Source of the DNA: JAXGYX01 sp040772065
Lineage (GTDB): Bacteria; Bacillota; Clostridia; Saccharofermentanales; Fastidiosipilaceae
Direction: 5' to 3'
Length of the DNA stretch: 64,000 bases
NCBI GenBank assembly: GCA_040772065.1
Contig: JAXGYX010000001.1
Span: forward strand, 124,001 to 188,000
Part shown: positions 53,350 to 62,578 of the stretch, piece by piece
Position numbering within the stretch: position 1 is the stretch's first letter
Layout: every line of letters starts with the position of its first letter
The notes under the pieces: model-generated
What the model was told of the DNA's origin: nothing
The model's database searches: none
Seen by the model: the letters and a program-made list of their open reading frames with translations, nothing else
Translations under genes and position numbers: made by a program

Positions 53350-54417
53350 TCAATGCGACAGGATCAGTGGCGAATCGCCTCGCGCGGTGACGATTTCATA
53401 GCCGATCGCGAGCATCTGTGCTTTTAAATCGCCCAGGGATTCGGCGGCCTCGGCTCCGGTGCAGAGTTTGTCATCATACAGCAAATATTTGGGCCTGACG
53501 TCCGCCGGCGACAGGTTGGGCATGATCACATTCGCGCCCGCCAAAACGCCCAGCTCTCTGCCACGCTCGTGAATCGTGCTCAGCGCGGTGGTGGCCGGCA
53601 GCAGGACTTGGGGCAGAACCAGTCTGGTGATGGCCAACATCCTCAATGTGTCATTTAAAGTGCCTGCCTGTCGATCGTGAAATGGGGTGTCTTTGTGAGG
53701 GATGAACGGCCCCAACCCGACCATGTGCGGCTGCAACTCGTGCATGAATTTCAGGTCGGCGATTAGGTGCTCCACTGTCTGATAGGGCGAGCCGACCATC
53801 AAGCCACAGCCCACCTGAAAGCCGATCTCCCGTAAATCATAGAGACATTGCCGGCGTTGCTCGGCGGTCAGTTCCGGCGGATGCAACCGTCCGTAGTGGG
53901 CGGGATCGGCGGTTTCGTGCCGCAACAAATAGCGGTCGGCTCCGGCGTCATAAAAACGTTGATAGGTGGCTTTGCTTTTCTCACCCAATGATAAGGTGAT
54001 CGCACAGTCGGGGTAGCGACCGTGCACGGTCCGGATGATTTCGACCATTCGATCATCGGTGAAATAGGGATCTTCGCCACCTTGTAAAACAAAGGTGCGA
54101 AACCCCGACTCGTATCCATTTTCACAACAGGACAAGATGTCCGCCAACGAAAGGCGATAGCGATCAGCCTGGATGTTCGAGCGGCGAATGCCGCAATAAT
54201 AGCAATCATTTTTGCAATAGTTTGAAATCTCGATCAGGCCGCGGATGTATATTTTGTTGCCGAATTGCCGATCGCAAACCGCACGCGCCCTGGCGGTCAA
54301 ATATGCATCGACAGACTCGTCTTCGCAGGCCAACAGCACCCGAAAATCAGCATCGGGCAGTATCTGATTTTGTTCCAGCCGGTCGATTAATTCCAGGCAA
54401 TGATTTGTCTGCTTCAT
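53350..54417 (-). CDS. hydE: [FeFe]-hydrogenase maturase HydE-like radical SAM protein
   Basis: This 355-residue radical SAM enzyme has the cluster motif in 'EISNYCKNDCYYCGIRRSN' (CxxxCxxC), then 'FVLQGGEDPYFTD', 'ITLSLGEKS', 'RYLLRHETADP', 'VGCGLMVGSPYQTVEHLIADL' and 'GLGPFIPHKDTPF'. These match HydE, which acts in building the organometallic H-cluster of [FeFe]-hydrogenase. No hydF, hydG or hydrogenase gene is nearby. It stands alone on the reverse strand, with 109 bp of short CGACCGG-bearing repeats between its end and the cyclase gene. Confidence 0.88.
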   Translation of the reverse strand: MKQTNHCLELIDRLEQNQILPDADFRVLLACEDESVDAYLTARARAVCDRQFGNKIYIRGLIEISNYCKNDCYYCGIRRSNIQADRYRLSLADILSCCENGYESGFRTFVLQGGEDPYFTDDRMVEIIRTVHGRYPDCAITLSLGEKSKATYQRFYDAGADRYLLRHETADPAHYGRLHPPELTAEQRRQCLYDLREIGFQVGCGLMVGSPYQTVEHLIADLKFMHELQPHMVGLGPFIPHKDTPFHDRQAGTLNDTLRMLAITRLVLPQVLLPATTALSTIHERGRELGVLAGANVIMPNLSPADVRPKYLLYDDKLCTGAEAAESLGDLKAQMLAIGYEIVTARGDSPLILSH

Positions 54418-54608
54418 GTCCTCCGCTCCTCCATGATTTGTCAGGCACTATCATACAACAAAAACCGCCGGTAGTAGGATGATTTATGACCCCCTGGTAG
54501 GCTTGTTCATCTTTTCTTCTTCGCTATGATCGAATAAGAGACGAATCGCGCCGCTTATAGATTAGCGTGTGGATCGAAAAATTCAGTGTTAGAGGATAGG
54601 AGATATAG

Positions 54609-55139
54609 ATGGACGAAAAACAATTATGGAGACGCTGTGTTGATTTTCATGGTCATGAATGTGGCGGGCTGACCATAGGGTTCAAGGCAGCTTTGTTGGC
54701 GATCGATCTGCTGAAACTGGAATTTTCGGAAGATGAGAATGTGGTCTGTATCACCGAGAACGATGCCTGTGGTGTCGATGCCATACAAGTGATTTTGGGC
54801 TGTAGCGTCGGCAAAGGGAATCTGTTGTTTCATATGCGGGGGAAACAGGCATTCACCTTTATCAACCGCGCTTCGGGTGAATCGGTGCGGCTGGTGTTGA
54901 AACCCGGACCTGATGGTCTGTCGCGGGAGGAATCGTTCGTGCGTATGCAGGCGATGCGACCCGTTGATTTATTTGACCGCATGGAGGCCCGTGTTAAGAT
55001 CCCGGAACAGGCGCGGATCTTTCAGTCGCGAAATTGCGCCGTGTGCGGCGAACGTACCGCAGAAAATATGATGCGGGTACAAAATGGTGAGCTCGTCTGT
55101 CTGGACTGCGCGACACATTATAACCGCTTCGAAGTTTGA
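54609..55139 (+). CDS. FmdE-family protein
   Basis: This 176-residue protein has the FmdE N-terminal motif 'CVDFHGHECGGLTIGFKAA', 'VCITENDACGVDAIQVILGCSVGKGN' and a C-terminal treble-clef zinc site ('CAVCGERTAEN' with 'CLDCATHY'). FmdE was named from formylmethanofuran dehydrogenase operons, but in bacteria it is a stand-alone metal-binding protein tied to Mo/W or other metal use. It lies 85 bp before a metal-type ABC transporter and probably shares its operon and substrate. GATAGGAG precedes the ATG. Confidence 0.87.
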   Translation: MDEKQLWRRCVDFHGHECGGLTIGFKAALLAIDLLKLEFSEDENVVCITENDACGVDAIQVILGCSVGKGNLLFHMRGKQAFTFINRASGESVRLVLKPGPDGLSREESFVRMQAMRPVDLFDRMEARVKIPEQARIFQSRNCAVCGERTAENMMRVQNGELVCLDCATHYNRFEV

Positions 55140-55224
55140 TTTTTATCGTTAGTGATCAAAAATGATAGGACGTCAATTGTAGGCCAAAGGGTTGGCAGGA
55201 TTCTAAACGAGCAGAGAGATTTTT

Positions 55225-56436
55225 ATGATTAAGATGAGCTTAAAGCACAAACCGATTGTCGCTGTTTTGCTGGCGGTGACGCTGGCTGTCACAATGCTGT
55301 TCACGGGTTGCCGAAACTCTAACCTGCAAGACACCGACAACTTGTCCTCTGCGGCAACCGACCGGGAGCGCGCCACGAGCGAAATCACAACTGACTCTTT
55401 GGCGCCCGGCGAACAAGGGCGGCAACCTTCGGACACCCGGGTGATCATCGACATGGGTGGACGCGAGGTGACTGTGCCGTCAGATGTCAAGACGGTGGTG
55501 CCGCTCGCCAACGCGTTGCGGATGATGTGCTATCTGGGTCTGCAAGGCAAGGTGGTGGGTGTGGAAGACCTGGAAAAGGAGCCTGCGGTTGGCCGCCCCT
55601 ATAGCTGGGTATATCAAGATGAATTTCAGGATCTGCCCATAGTTGGGCAGGGAGGGGCCGGAGTGGGCACGCCGTTCGTCGAGGAGATCATCAAACTGAA
55701 TCCGGATGTCATCATCGCCGGCTATCCGCTGGAAGGAGTGGAGAGTTTGGAGGCGAAAACCGGCATTCCGGTTGTGATGATCGAGACCGGCAATCTGTTT
55801 GCGGACGATTATGATGAGGCGTTGTCGCTGATCGGTGAAGTCTGCGGAGCAGGTGAGCGGGCTGAGTCGGTGGTCGGCTATATTCAAGAAATAGAGGAGG
55901 ATTTGAACGCCCGCACCGCGGATCTGCCGGATGAGCGAAAGCCAACCGTCTACGCGGGTGCGATTTCGTTCAAGGGAGGCCATGGAATCGAAGGCACCTA
56001 CAGCGATTTCCCTCCGTTTGTCGCTGTGCACGCGCGGGCGGTCCCCGATCTGCCTGAGGACCTTGCGACCGGTGTCATCATCGAAAAGGAACTGTTGCTG
56101 ACGCTCGATCCGGAAATCATCTTTATGGATCCAAATAATATTGAGCTTGTCAAAGCGGATTATGAGCGGCAGCCGGAGTTTTATGAAGCGCTGTCGGCTG
56201 TGCGCGGAGGGCGTGTCTACGCGCTGCCCGGCTTCAACTGGTATTACACGAATGTTGAGTTGGCGCTGGCCGATTGTTATTATGCCGGTTCGATCATCTT
56301 CCCGGATCAGTTCGAGGATGTTGATCCGGAGAAAAAAGCAGAGGAAATATACGGTTTTTTGCTGGACGCACCGGAATTTTACGCGGATCAGGTCGCTGCG
56401 GGGATAGGCTTTGGCGCACTGACGGTGGGTGAGTGA
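55225..56436 (+). CDS. ABC transporter substrate-binding lipoprotein (FecB/BtuF type)
   Basis: This 403-residue lipoprotein has a signal peptide with lipobox 'FTGCRN' (Cys near 29) and a class III periplasmic-binding fold: 'VIIDMGGREVTVPSDVKTVVPLANALRMMCYLG', 'EEIIKLNPDVIIAGYP', 'GIPVVMIETGN' and a closing 'YFE..VRGGRVYALPGFNWYYTNVELAL'-type region. The family binds iron complexes, cobamides or, in some anaerobe clusters, molybdate or tungstate. The adjoining FmdE gene favours a metal used by formate or formyl enzymes. It overlaps the permease gene by 8 bp. Confidence 0.87.
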   Translation: MIKMSLKHKPIVAVLLAVTLAVTMLFTGCRNSNLQDTDNLSSAATDRERATSEITTDSLAPGEQGRQPSDTRVIIDMGGREVTVPSDVKTVVPLANALRMMCYLGLQGKVVGVEDLEKEPAVGRPYSWVYQDEFQDLPIVGQGGAGVGTPFVEEIIKLNPDVIIAGYPLEGVESLEAKTGIPVVMIETGNLFADDYDEALSLIGEVCGAGERAESVVGYIQEIEEDLNARTADLPDERKPTVYAGAISFKGGHGIEGTYSDFPPFVAVHARAVPDLPEDLATGVIIEKELLLTLDPEIIFMDPNNIELVKADYERQPEFYEALSAVRGGRVYALPGFNWYYTNVELALADCYYAGSIIFPDQFEDVDPEKKAEEIYGFLLDAPEFYADQVAAGIGFGALTVGE

Positions 56437-57520
56437 CGCGGTGACTGAACAGAACGGAGCGATTCGTTTGAGCGATCAGAAAAGGAAAAATCACAAGGGG
56501 CTGGTTGTCCCGATTTTGGTTATGCTGATTTTAGCGGCGGTGGTGGTCTCGCTGGGCACGGGATCCGCCGGGCTTTCATATAAAGATTTGCTGCGCACAT
56601 TGATTGGTCGGGGCACGCGTCATTCAGAAATCATCGTCTACGGAAACCGGATGCCACGTGTGCTGACGGCTTTGTTGGCCGGCGCGGTGCTGGGCATGGG
56701 TGGAGCAGTGATGCAATCGGTGCTGCGCAACCCTTTGGCGAGCGCCTCAACCTTGGGCGTCTCGCAGGGCGCCTCGTTTGGCGCCACCATCGCGATCATC
56801 CTGTTGGGAGCGGGCACACAAAATCCGGGAGCCGGCGAGGCGGCGGTCTCATTTAACAACCTATACTTGGTGACTGTGTGCGCCTTTCTTGGTGGGGCGG
56901 TGTCCACTGTGGTCATCTTGCTGTTATCCCATATCAAAAAGCTGGGTTCGGCGTCGATCGTGCTGGTCGGCGTCGCGCTGAGCGCCCTGTTCTCGGGTGG
57001 CACGACCTTGATTCAATATTTCGCCGACGACGTGCAGGTGGCGGCGGTTGTTTTTTGGACGTTTGGTGATCTGGGGCGCACGAACTCAAGCGAAGTCGCG
57101 GTGCTTGCGCTAGTTTGCGCGCTCAGTTTTGTGTTTTTTATGTTGAACAGCTGGAATTACAACGCGTTGAACAGCGGAGTGCATACCGCGAGCAGTCTGG
57201 GTGTCAATGTCAATCTGTTAATATACAGCAGCATGCTTGTCGCCACATTGATCGCGTCGGTGGCGGTCGCCCTGATCGGCATCATCAGCTTTGTCGGTCT
57301 GATCGCCCCCCACATCATGCGCCGCTTTGTCGGCAACGATTACCGTTATTTGGTGCCGGCCTCGGCTCTTTCGGGTGGACTGTTGCTCTTGCTGGCCGAT
57401 CTGTTGTGCCGGGTGGTCGTTTCACCGATTGTCTTGCCGATCGGAGCGGTGACCAGCTTTGTCGGAGGTCCGTTGTATTTGTGGTTGATTTTCCGTGCGA
57501 ACCAATCCGTTTCATCATAG
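56429..57520 (+). CDS. FecCD-type ABC transporter permease
   Basis: This 363-residue permease has about ten membrane segments. 'RMPRVLTALLAGAVLGMGGAVMQSVLRNPLASASTLGVSQGASFGA' is the hallmark of the FecCD/BtuC family, and 'GIISFVGLIAPHIMRRFVGNDYR' is the conserved ATPase-contact region. GTG 56429 is taken as start, overlapping the binding-protein gene; GTG 56441 is an alternative. It forms the membrane channel of the importer with the flanking genes. Confidence 0.9.
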   Translation: MSDAVTEQNGAIRLSDQKRKNHKGLVVPILVMLILAAVVVSLGTGSAGLSYKDLLRTLIGRGTRHSEIIVYGNRMPRVLTALLAGAVLGMGGAVMQSVLRNPLASASTLGVSQGASFGATIAIILLGAGTQNPGAGEAAVSFNNLYLVTVCAFLGGAVSTVVILLLSHIKKLGSASIVLVGVALSALFSGGTTLIQYFADDVQVAAVVFWTFGDLGRTNSSEVAVLALVCALSFVFFMLNSWNYNALNSGVHTASSLGVNVNLLIYSSMLVATLIASVAVALIGIISFVGLIAPHIMRRFVGNDYRYLVPASALSGGLLLLLADLLCRVVVSPIVLPIGAVTSFVGGPLYLWLIFRANQSVSS

Positions 57521-57541
57521 AGGATGTGGGAGGTAAGTCAG

Positions 57542-58297
57542 ATGATCCATGTACGAGATATCAGTTACGCATATGGTTTGAAGAATGTGATCGATGAGAT
57601 TTCATTTTCTTTGGGAAAAGGCGAGATGGTGGCGATCCTGGGCAACAACGGCGCGGGAAAAAGCACTTTGTTGAAATGCTTGGACGGCATTTATCGCGTA
57701 AAAAGTGGTTCAATCCTGTTGAACGGCGAGGATGTCTTGAGCATGAAACGGCGTTTTCGGGCGAAACGCGTCGCCTATGTCGCTCAGCAGTGCGATGTGG
57801 CCGATGTTACGGTGAGGGACATGGTTTTGTTGGGGCGAAAACCATATATAACCTGGGACGCGACCGGGCGAGACCACGAAATTGTGGATACAATAATCGC
57901 AAAGTTGAGCTTGGGGCCGTTGGCGGATCGCCAGACCTCGAAACTGAGCGGTGGCGAGCTGCAGAAGGTGATGTTGGCGCGTGCGCTTGCGCAGCAGCCG
58001 GAACTGTTGCTCCTTGACGAGCCGACCAGCAACCTTGATCCACGCAATCAGCATGAGGTGATGCGCCTGGTCAAAGACATCGCCGCAGAGCGGGGGATCG
58101 CGGTCGTTATTGTGCTGCATGACATCAATCTGGCGCTGCGCTACTGTGAATCTTTTTTGCTGTTGAAAGATCAGACGGTCTATTCCTTTGGCGGAGTGGA
58201 CAGTGTCAACGAACAAAGTGTCCGCAAGGTGTTTGGTCTGCCGGCGGAGATCCGGGAATGGAACGGAACACGTGTCGTGATTCCCTACCCCGCCTAA
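57542..58297 (+). CDS. ABC transporter ATP-binding protein (FepC/BtuD type)
   Basis: From ATG 57542 (GGGAGG upstream) 251 residues are read. Walker A is 'ILGNNGAGKSTLL', the signature 'LSGGELQKVMLARAL', Walker B 'LLLLDEPTSNLD' and the switch His 'VIVLHDINLALRY'. It is the ATPase of the adjacent importer. A small metal-sensing regulator follows about 100 bp downstream. Confidence 0.92.
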   Translation: MIHVRDISYAYGLKNVIDEISFSLGKGEMVAILGNNGAGKSTLLKCLDGIYRVKSGSILLNGEDVLSMKRRFRAKRVAYVAQQCDVADVTVRDMVLLGRKPYITWDATGRDHEIVDTIIAKLSLGPLADRQTSKLSGGELQKVMLARALAQQPELLLLDEPTSNLDPRNQHEVMRLVKDIAAERGIAVVIVLHDINLALRYCESFLLLKDQTVYSFGGVDSVNEQSVRKVFGLPAEIREWNGTRVVIPYPA

Positions 58298-58394
58298 TCG
58301 GCAGGTCGCGGCGCCGGCCAAAAGGGCTGATTATTTGCGGTGGAACACTCAAAATGATAGCATGATCCATATTGCTGCCGGAAAGGGACCACCG

Positions 58395-58760
58395 ATGACG
58401 AGATCTGAGGCGAACGATCCTAAACTCGAATTTAATCATGAGCATGAAGATGAGTCTTCGCGCTCACATCCACACACGCACGCGCATTCTCACACGCATC
58501 CACACACGGAGACCAAAGCTGTGCTCAACCGCCTGTCCAAGGCGGCCGGACATTTGGAATCGGTTCGCAAAATGGTGGAGAGCGGTCGAGACTGTAGTGA
58601 TGTGCTGATCCAGCTATCCGCCGTAATTTCCGCGCTGAACAGCGCCGGCAAGGTGATTTTGAAAGATCATTTGGAGCATTGCATCGCCGAGGCGGTACAA
58701 CAAAACGACCACGAGGCGATCGAGAAGTTGAATCGGGCGATCGATAGTTTCATTAAATAA
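58395..58760 (+). CDS. CsoR/RcnR-family metal-sensing repressor with His-rich N-terminus
   Basis: From ATG 58395 this 121-residue protein has a His-rich N-terminus ('HPHTHAHSHTHPH', about residues 24-36). The four-helix DUF156 core follows: 'LNRLSKAAGHLESVRKMVESGRDCSDVLIQLSAVISALNSAGKVILKDHLEHCIAEAV'. The Cys in 'GRDC' and the His and Cys in 'HLEHC' form the Cys-His-Cys set of CsoR-like sensors. The extra histidines suggest nickel, cobalt, copper or zinc buffering. It is encoded directly after the ABC importer and may regulate it. Confidence 0.87.
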   Translation: MTRSEANDPKLEFNHEHEDESSRSHPHTHAHSHTHPHTETKAVLNRLSKAAGHLESVRKMVESGRDCSDVLIQLSAVISALNSAGKVILKDHLEHCIAEAVQQNDHEAIEKLNRAIDSFIK

Positions 58761-58817
58761 GATCGGTCCATATGAGTTGAGATCTCATGTCGCCCAAGGG
58801 ACCGGAAAGGATCCGCC

Positions 58818-59030
58818 ATGACCGGACCGTATGCTCATTATTATTTTGGAGAACGGGTCCGCGAGACCCTGCCGTCGTGGTCACGTGAAATCGTCGACCG
58901 GGAGCCGATGGCCTTTCATATCGGGCTGCGAGGTCCGGATTTTTTCTTTTATGGCGAAGTCGCCGGTTTCAAACAATCACACGAATTAGTGCCGCCCCCG
59001 ACAACACAAAACTTAACCCCCCGGAATTGA
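58818..59030 (+). pseudogene. Truncated zinc-dependent phospholipase C-like fragment
   Basis: The 70-residue frame starts like the bacterial zinc-dependent phospholipase C family ('YAHYYFGERVRETLP', 'AFHIGLRGPDFFFYGEVAG') and stops at about residue 55 of a protein that normally has 200 or more. The last residues are unrelated. The frame ends 40 bp before the MFS gene, so most of the gene has been deleted. Confidence 0.55.
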
Positions 59031-59070
59031 CCACGGTCGAGCGCGGAGCGACCTGTGTCGCGGAAAGGGA

Positions 59071-60390
59071 ATGAATATGAATACGAAGACGACGTCGTCG
59101 ATGGACGACACCATCGCCGGAGAACTTGCCACCACAGGCAAACGATTCACCCGAACGGAGCGAAGCTGGATTCTCTACGATGTGGGCAACTCCGCCTTCG
59201 TTTTGTTGATCACCTCGATCTTGCCGATCTACTTCAACAACCTGGCTAAACAAGCCGGTCTCGCGCCCAGCACCTATCTTGCGTACTGGAGTTATGGAAC
59301 CAGCGTGTGCACGGCGATTGTCGCGCTGATGGGACCAATATTGGGCTCGATCGCTGATCAGTCGGGAGGGAAAAAACGCATTTTCCTATCCTCTGTGATC
59401 TTTGGCCTGCTCTGTATGCTGGGCATGATCATACCGACCGGTTGGCTGAGTTTTTTAATCGTCTTCATGCTGGCGAAAATCGGCTTCCAGGCGAGTTTGA
59501 TTTTTTATGACGCGATGTTGACCGACATCACCGTGTCTGACAGGATGGATCGTGTCTCCACCTCGGGATACGCTTTTGGCTATATCGGCAGTTGCGTTCC
59601 GTTTGTTTTGAGCCTGGGCGTGGTGTTGGGCACCGACCTGCTCGGCATATCCGCCAAACAGGGCATCAACCTGGCGATCATAATCAACGCCATTTGGTGG
59701 GCGGCATTCACCATACCTTTGCTGCGCCGCTATAAACAGATCCATTATGTGGAGCGGACTGGCGATGGGGCAGCGGAGGTTTTCCGCCGTTTGGGTCATA
59801 CGCTGAAGGAGCTGGTACGGCACAAAGCCGCCTTTTATTTTCTGATCGCCTTCGTACTATATATTGACGGTGTCTACACCATCATCGATCTTGCCGCCTC
59901 TTATGGTGAATCCATCGGGATTGAGGCGCAAGAACTGCTGATCGCATTGTTGCTTACCCAAGTCATCGCCTTTCCGGCGACGTTGGTGTTTGGCAAACTC
60001 AGCAAGCGGTTCAAGAACACAACGTTGATCCAAGTTTCAATTGTGGGCTATGCGCTGATCGCGCTGTTCGCTATCCAGCTGGACCGAGCTTGGGAGTTTT
60101 ATTTTCTGGCGCTTTGCGTCGGCCTTTTTCAAGGCGGAATCCAGGCGCTGTCGCGCTCGTACTTTGGGCAAATCATACCACCGGAAAGAAGCGGCGAGTA
60201 TTTCAGCCTATATGACATCTGCGGCAAAGGCGCGTCCATTATCGGTACCGCCATTGTCGGTGTCATCTCACAGGTGACCGGTCGGCAGAATGTCGCGATT
60301 TCGACGCTGGTGGTATTGTTTGTCGCAGGATTGATTGTCCTTCGCATGGCGATTCGTCAGGGTGGCGCCGCGGGCAGATCGTTTCAATAA
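59071..60390 (+). CDS. UMF1-type MFS transporter (Atg22-like)
   Basis: This 439-residue protein has 12 predicted membrane segments. 'RSWILYDVGNSAFVLLITSILPIYFNNLA' at the start and 'GPILGSIADQSGGKKRIF' match the UMF1/Atg22 family, and 'GLFQGGIQALSRSYFGQIIPPERSGEYFSLYDICGKGASIIG' is its conserved C-terminal motif. In yeast the relative exports amino acids from the vacuole; bacterial substrates are unknown. GGGAATGA lies upstream. A strong terminator follows. Confidence 0.88.
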   Translation: MNMNTKTTSSMDDTIAGELATTGKRFTRTERSWILYDVGNSAFVLLITSILPIYFNNLAKQAGLAPSTYLAYWSYGTSVCTAIVALMGPILGSIADQSGGKKRIFLSSVIFGLLCMLGMIIPTGWLSFLIVFMLAKIGFQASLIFYDAMLTDITVSDRMDRVSTSGYAFGYIGSCVPFVLSLGVVLGTDLLGISAKQGINLAIIINAIWWAAFTIPLLRRYKQIHYVERTGDGAAEVFRRLGHTLKELVRHKAAFYFLIAFVLYIDGVYTIIDLAASYGESIGIEAQELLIALLLTQVIAFPATLVFGKLSKRFKNTTLIQVSIVGYALIALFAIQLDRAWEFYFLALCVGLFQGGIQALSRSYFGQIIPPERSGEYFSLYDICGKGASIIGTAIVGVISQVTGRQNVAISTLVVLFVAGLIVLRMAIRQGGAAGRSFQ

Positions 60391-60394
60391 GGAA

Positions 60395-60442
60395 ACGGAC
60401 ATCTCAGCCGCGTGGTCGCGGATGAGATGTCCGTCTGTTTTT
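60395..60442 (+). terminator. Terminator after the MFS gene
   Basis: The 12-bp stem ACGGACATCTCA / TGAGATGTCCGT is followed by CTGTTTTTA. It lies between the MFS gene and the convergent acyl ligase gene. Confidence 0.8.
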
Positions 60443-60488
60443 ATATACCGGGCCATGTGGCCGATCGCCTATGACTTATCCCTTGTGA

Positions 60489-62063
60489 TCAAAGCTCATT
60501 GTATTCGCGCATGATCTTGCCGGATGTGTTGCGTGGGAATGGCTCGTCACGGATCACAACGCCGGTGACCTTCATGTAGAGGGGGAACGTTTGGTTGGCC
60601 TGATCGACCGCCTCCCTGATCGCCTTGGGAATGTCTTTGATACGCTTTTTCTCTGCGTATTCAAGATTTGGATAGATCTCCGCGGTGATGACTCCCTGTT
60701 TGCTGTAGGCGACGACTTCCTTGACGATGTCGAAGGATTCGATCGCGTTCTCGATGGATTCGGGAGAGATGTTCTCACCGCTGCCGGTGATGATCAGATT
60801 TTTCTTGCGCCCGGTGATGAAGAGGAAGTTGTCCTCGTCCACATATCCCAGATCCCCGGTGCGCAACCAACCGCCGTCGATCAGCGTCTCGGCGGTGTTC
60901 TCGGGATCCTCGTAGTAGCCCAGCATGACGCTGTCGCTTTTGGCTTGGATCTCGTCGTCCAAGATGCGCACTTCGCAGCCCCCCACGATTTGGCCGATCG
61001 AGCCTTTTTTGCTATGGCCGGGGTAGCAGTTCGAGATGCGTGGCGAGCACTCGGTCATACCGTAACCTTGATATAGATCGATGCCGTAATCGGCGAATTT
61101 ATCAACCAGATCCGGATTGAGATAGGCGCCACCGCTATAAATGGTGGTCAGGTTCCCACCCAGTCCGGCGGAGGCGATCAGCTTCTTCGGCAATAGTTTC
61201 TTTGGACCGGTGCGCGCCGCCTCCAGCTTGTTGTAGATGGCTTCGATGATCATCGGCACAAGCAGGATTGTGTCCGGCTTGAAGAGCGCCAGATTTTTTG
61301 ATATGCGCATGATGGAGTCGTTGACGCAGATGGTCAGTCCGTAGAAGATACCGAGCAGTATGTCACAGGTGAAGCAGTAGACATGATGCACCGGCAGCAC
61401 GCTGAGCACGACTTTCAGCCCCTCCGAACGGATGTCGACGCAGGTTGTGTTGTCGATCAGGTTGCGATGGCAGAGCATCACTCCTTTTGGTTTGCCGGTG
61501 GTGCCGGAAGTGTACAAAATGGTGCACATTTTCTCGCGATCGATGACCGTGTCATTCGGGCCTTGATTCGCGTCCAGTTGTTTGCGCAGACTCAGCGCCT
61601 TGTCGGTGTCCGAGTCGGAGCGCATGAGCAGAAAAACCTCGACCGCCGGACATTGGGCGCGGACTTGTTCGGCCACGGACTCGCAGGTGTGGTCGTATAC
61701 ATAGACTGTGCAGTGGGCGCGGTTGATCAACTCACAGATGTCATCGGCGGTGGACATGTTGTTCATCGGCACGATCACGCTGTTGCTGTTGACGGTGCCA
61801 AGGTAGGTGACGACCCACTCATAGCCGGTCGGCCCCTGGACGGCTATGTGCTGTCCCGCTCGCCCCATGCCTTCCAGCATGTTGCCAAATGCCTCGGTAT
61901 CTTTTTTCAGATCGTTAAAACTCTTGGACTCGATATCTTTTTTGCCGACCTTGTAGCGGTAGGCGCTGTGCTCTCCATAGGTCTCGGCCGCGTAATCGAC
62001 CAGGGCCTTCAGATCCTTTTCGCGCATTCGCATGTCAATTGCGCTGCGGTTGTCCGTCTTCAT
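60489..62063 (-). CDS. AMP-forming acyl-CoA/acyl-ACP ligase
   Basis: From the ATG at 62063 (CAGGAGGA upstream) this adenylating enzyme has 524 residues. Motifs are 'ILYTSGTTGKPKGVMLCH' (P-loop), 'GYGMTECSP', 'GGWLRTGDLGYVDEDNFLFITGRKKNLIITGSGENISPESIE' and the C-terminal catalytic Lys in 'RNTSGKIMREY'. It activates a carboxylic acid, probably a fatty acid, as acyl-AMP. It is encoded after ACP and phosphopantetheinyl transferase genes, so loading onto the ACP is more likely than onto CoA. A longer frame to 62174 lacks a ribosome site. Confidence 0.88.
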   Translation of the reverse strand: MKTDNRSAIDMRMREKDLKALVDYAAETYGEHSAYRYKVGKKDIESKSFNDLKKDTEAFGNMLEGMGRAGQHIAVQGPTGYEWVVTYLGTVNSNSVIVPMNNMSTADDICELINRAHCTVYVYDHTCESVAEQVRAQCPAVEVFLLMRSDSDTDKALSLRKQLDANQGPNDTVIDREKMCTILYTSGTTGKPKGVMLCHRNLIDNTTCVDIRSEGLKVVLSVLPVHHVYCFTCDILLGIFYGLTICVNDSIMRISKNLALFKPDTILLVPMIIEAIYNKLEAARTGPKKLLPKKLIASAGLGGNLTTIYSGGAYLNPDLVDKFADYGIDLYQGYGMTECSPRISNCYPGHSKKGSIGQIVGGCEVRILDDEIQAKSDSVMLGYYEDPENTAETLIDGGWLRTGDLGYVDEDNFLFITGRKKNLIITGSGENISPESIENAIESFDIVKEVVAYSKQGVITAEIYPNLEYAEKKRIKDIPKAIREAVDQANQTFPLYMKVTGVVIRDEPFPRNTSGKIMREYNEL

Positions 62064-62158
62064 AGTCTCAGTGTCCTCCTGATGTGCCGGCCGCGGCCGC
62101 GCCTTTGATCGCGGCGCGACGCGGACCTTTGTGTGGGATCGGCCGTTGAGCAAGGTCG

Positions 62159-62578
62159 CTATTCGAACGACCATTCAAATTGAGTTGTGGTCAGCCGGAT
62201 GACGCGGTTGTCGTCAGCTTGATCCGTTTGTTTCGGATGGCAGAGGCTGATGACAAATTGTCCGCGTTCATCGGACAGGATGTATTGTGTGAAAGAAAAT
62301 TGACGTTCAACGGTCGCGAAGACCTTGGTGTCCGTCAGTTCGAAACTCGTCTCTCTTATCTTATAGCCCAGCCCAACGCCCAATGCCTTTCCATAGCATT
62401 CCTTCAGAGTCCAGATCCGCCAGAAAAGCAAGTCTCGTCGGTGTGCGGCTGTCTGTGACAGTTGCTCCCTTTCATTCGGACTGAAAAAGCGGGTGGCCGT
62501 CCGGGCGTTAAAAGGGCGAACCTGTTCGATGTCGATGCCGACGCCGATAGGCTCAGGCGTCGGCGCTGACCAGACCAC
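62159..62578 (-). CDS. 4'-phosphopantetheinyl transferase (Sfp-type, short)
   Basis: This protein of about 139 residues has the two Sfp/AcpS motifs 'GVGIDIEQVRPF' and 'FWRIWTLKECYGKALGVGL' (WxxKE.xxK), with 'RFFSPNERE' between. It attaches the phosphopantetheine arm to carrier proteins, here presumably the ACP encoded immediately upstream. It starts at a GTG inside the end of the ACP gene (26-bp overlap). It lacks the N-terminal half of full Sfp enzymes, so it is a short form or relies on a partner. Confidence 0.82.
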   Translation of the reverse strand: MVWSAPTPEPIGVGIDIEQVRPFNARTATRFFSPNEREQLSQTAAHRRDLLFWRIWTLKECYGKALGVGLGYKIRETSFELTDTKVFATVERQFSFTQYILSDERGQFVISLCHPKQTDQADDNRVIRLTTTQFEWSFE

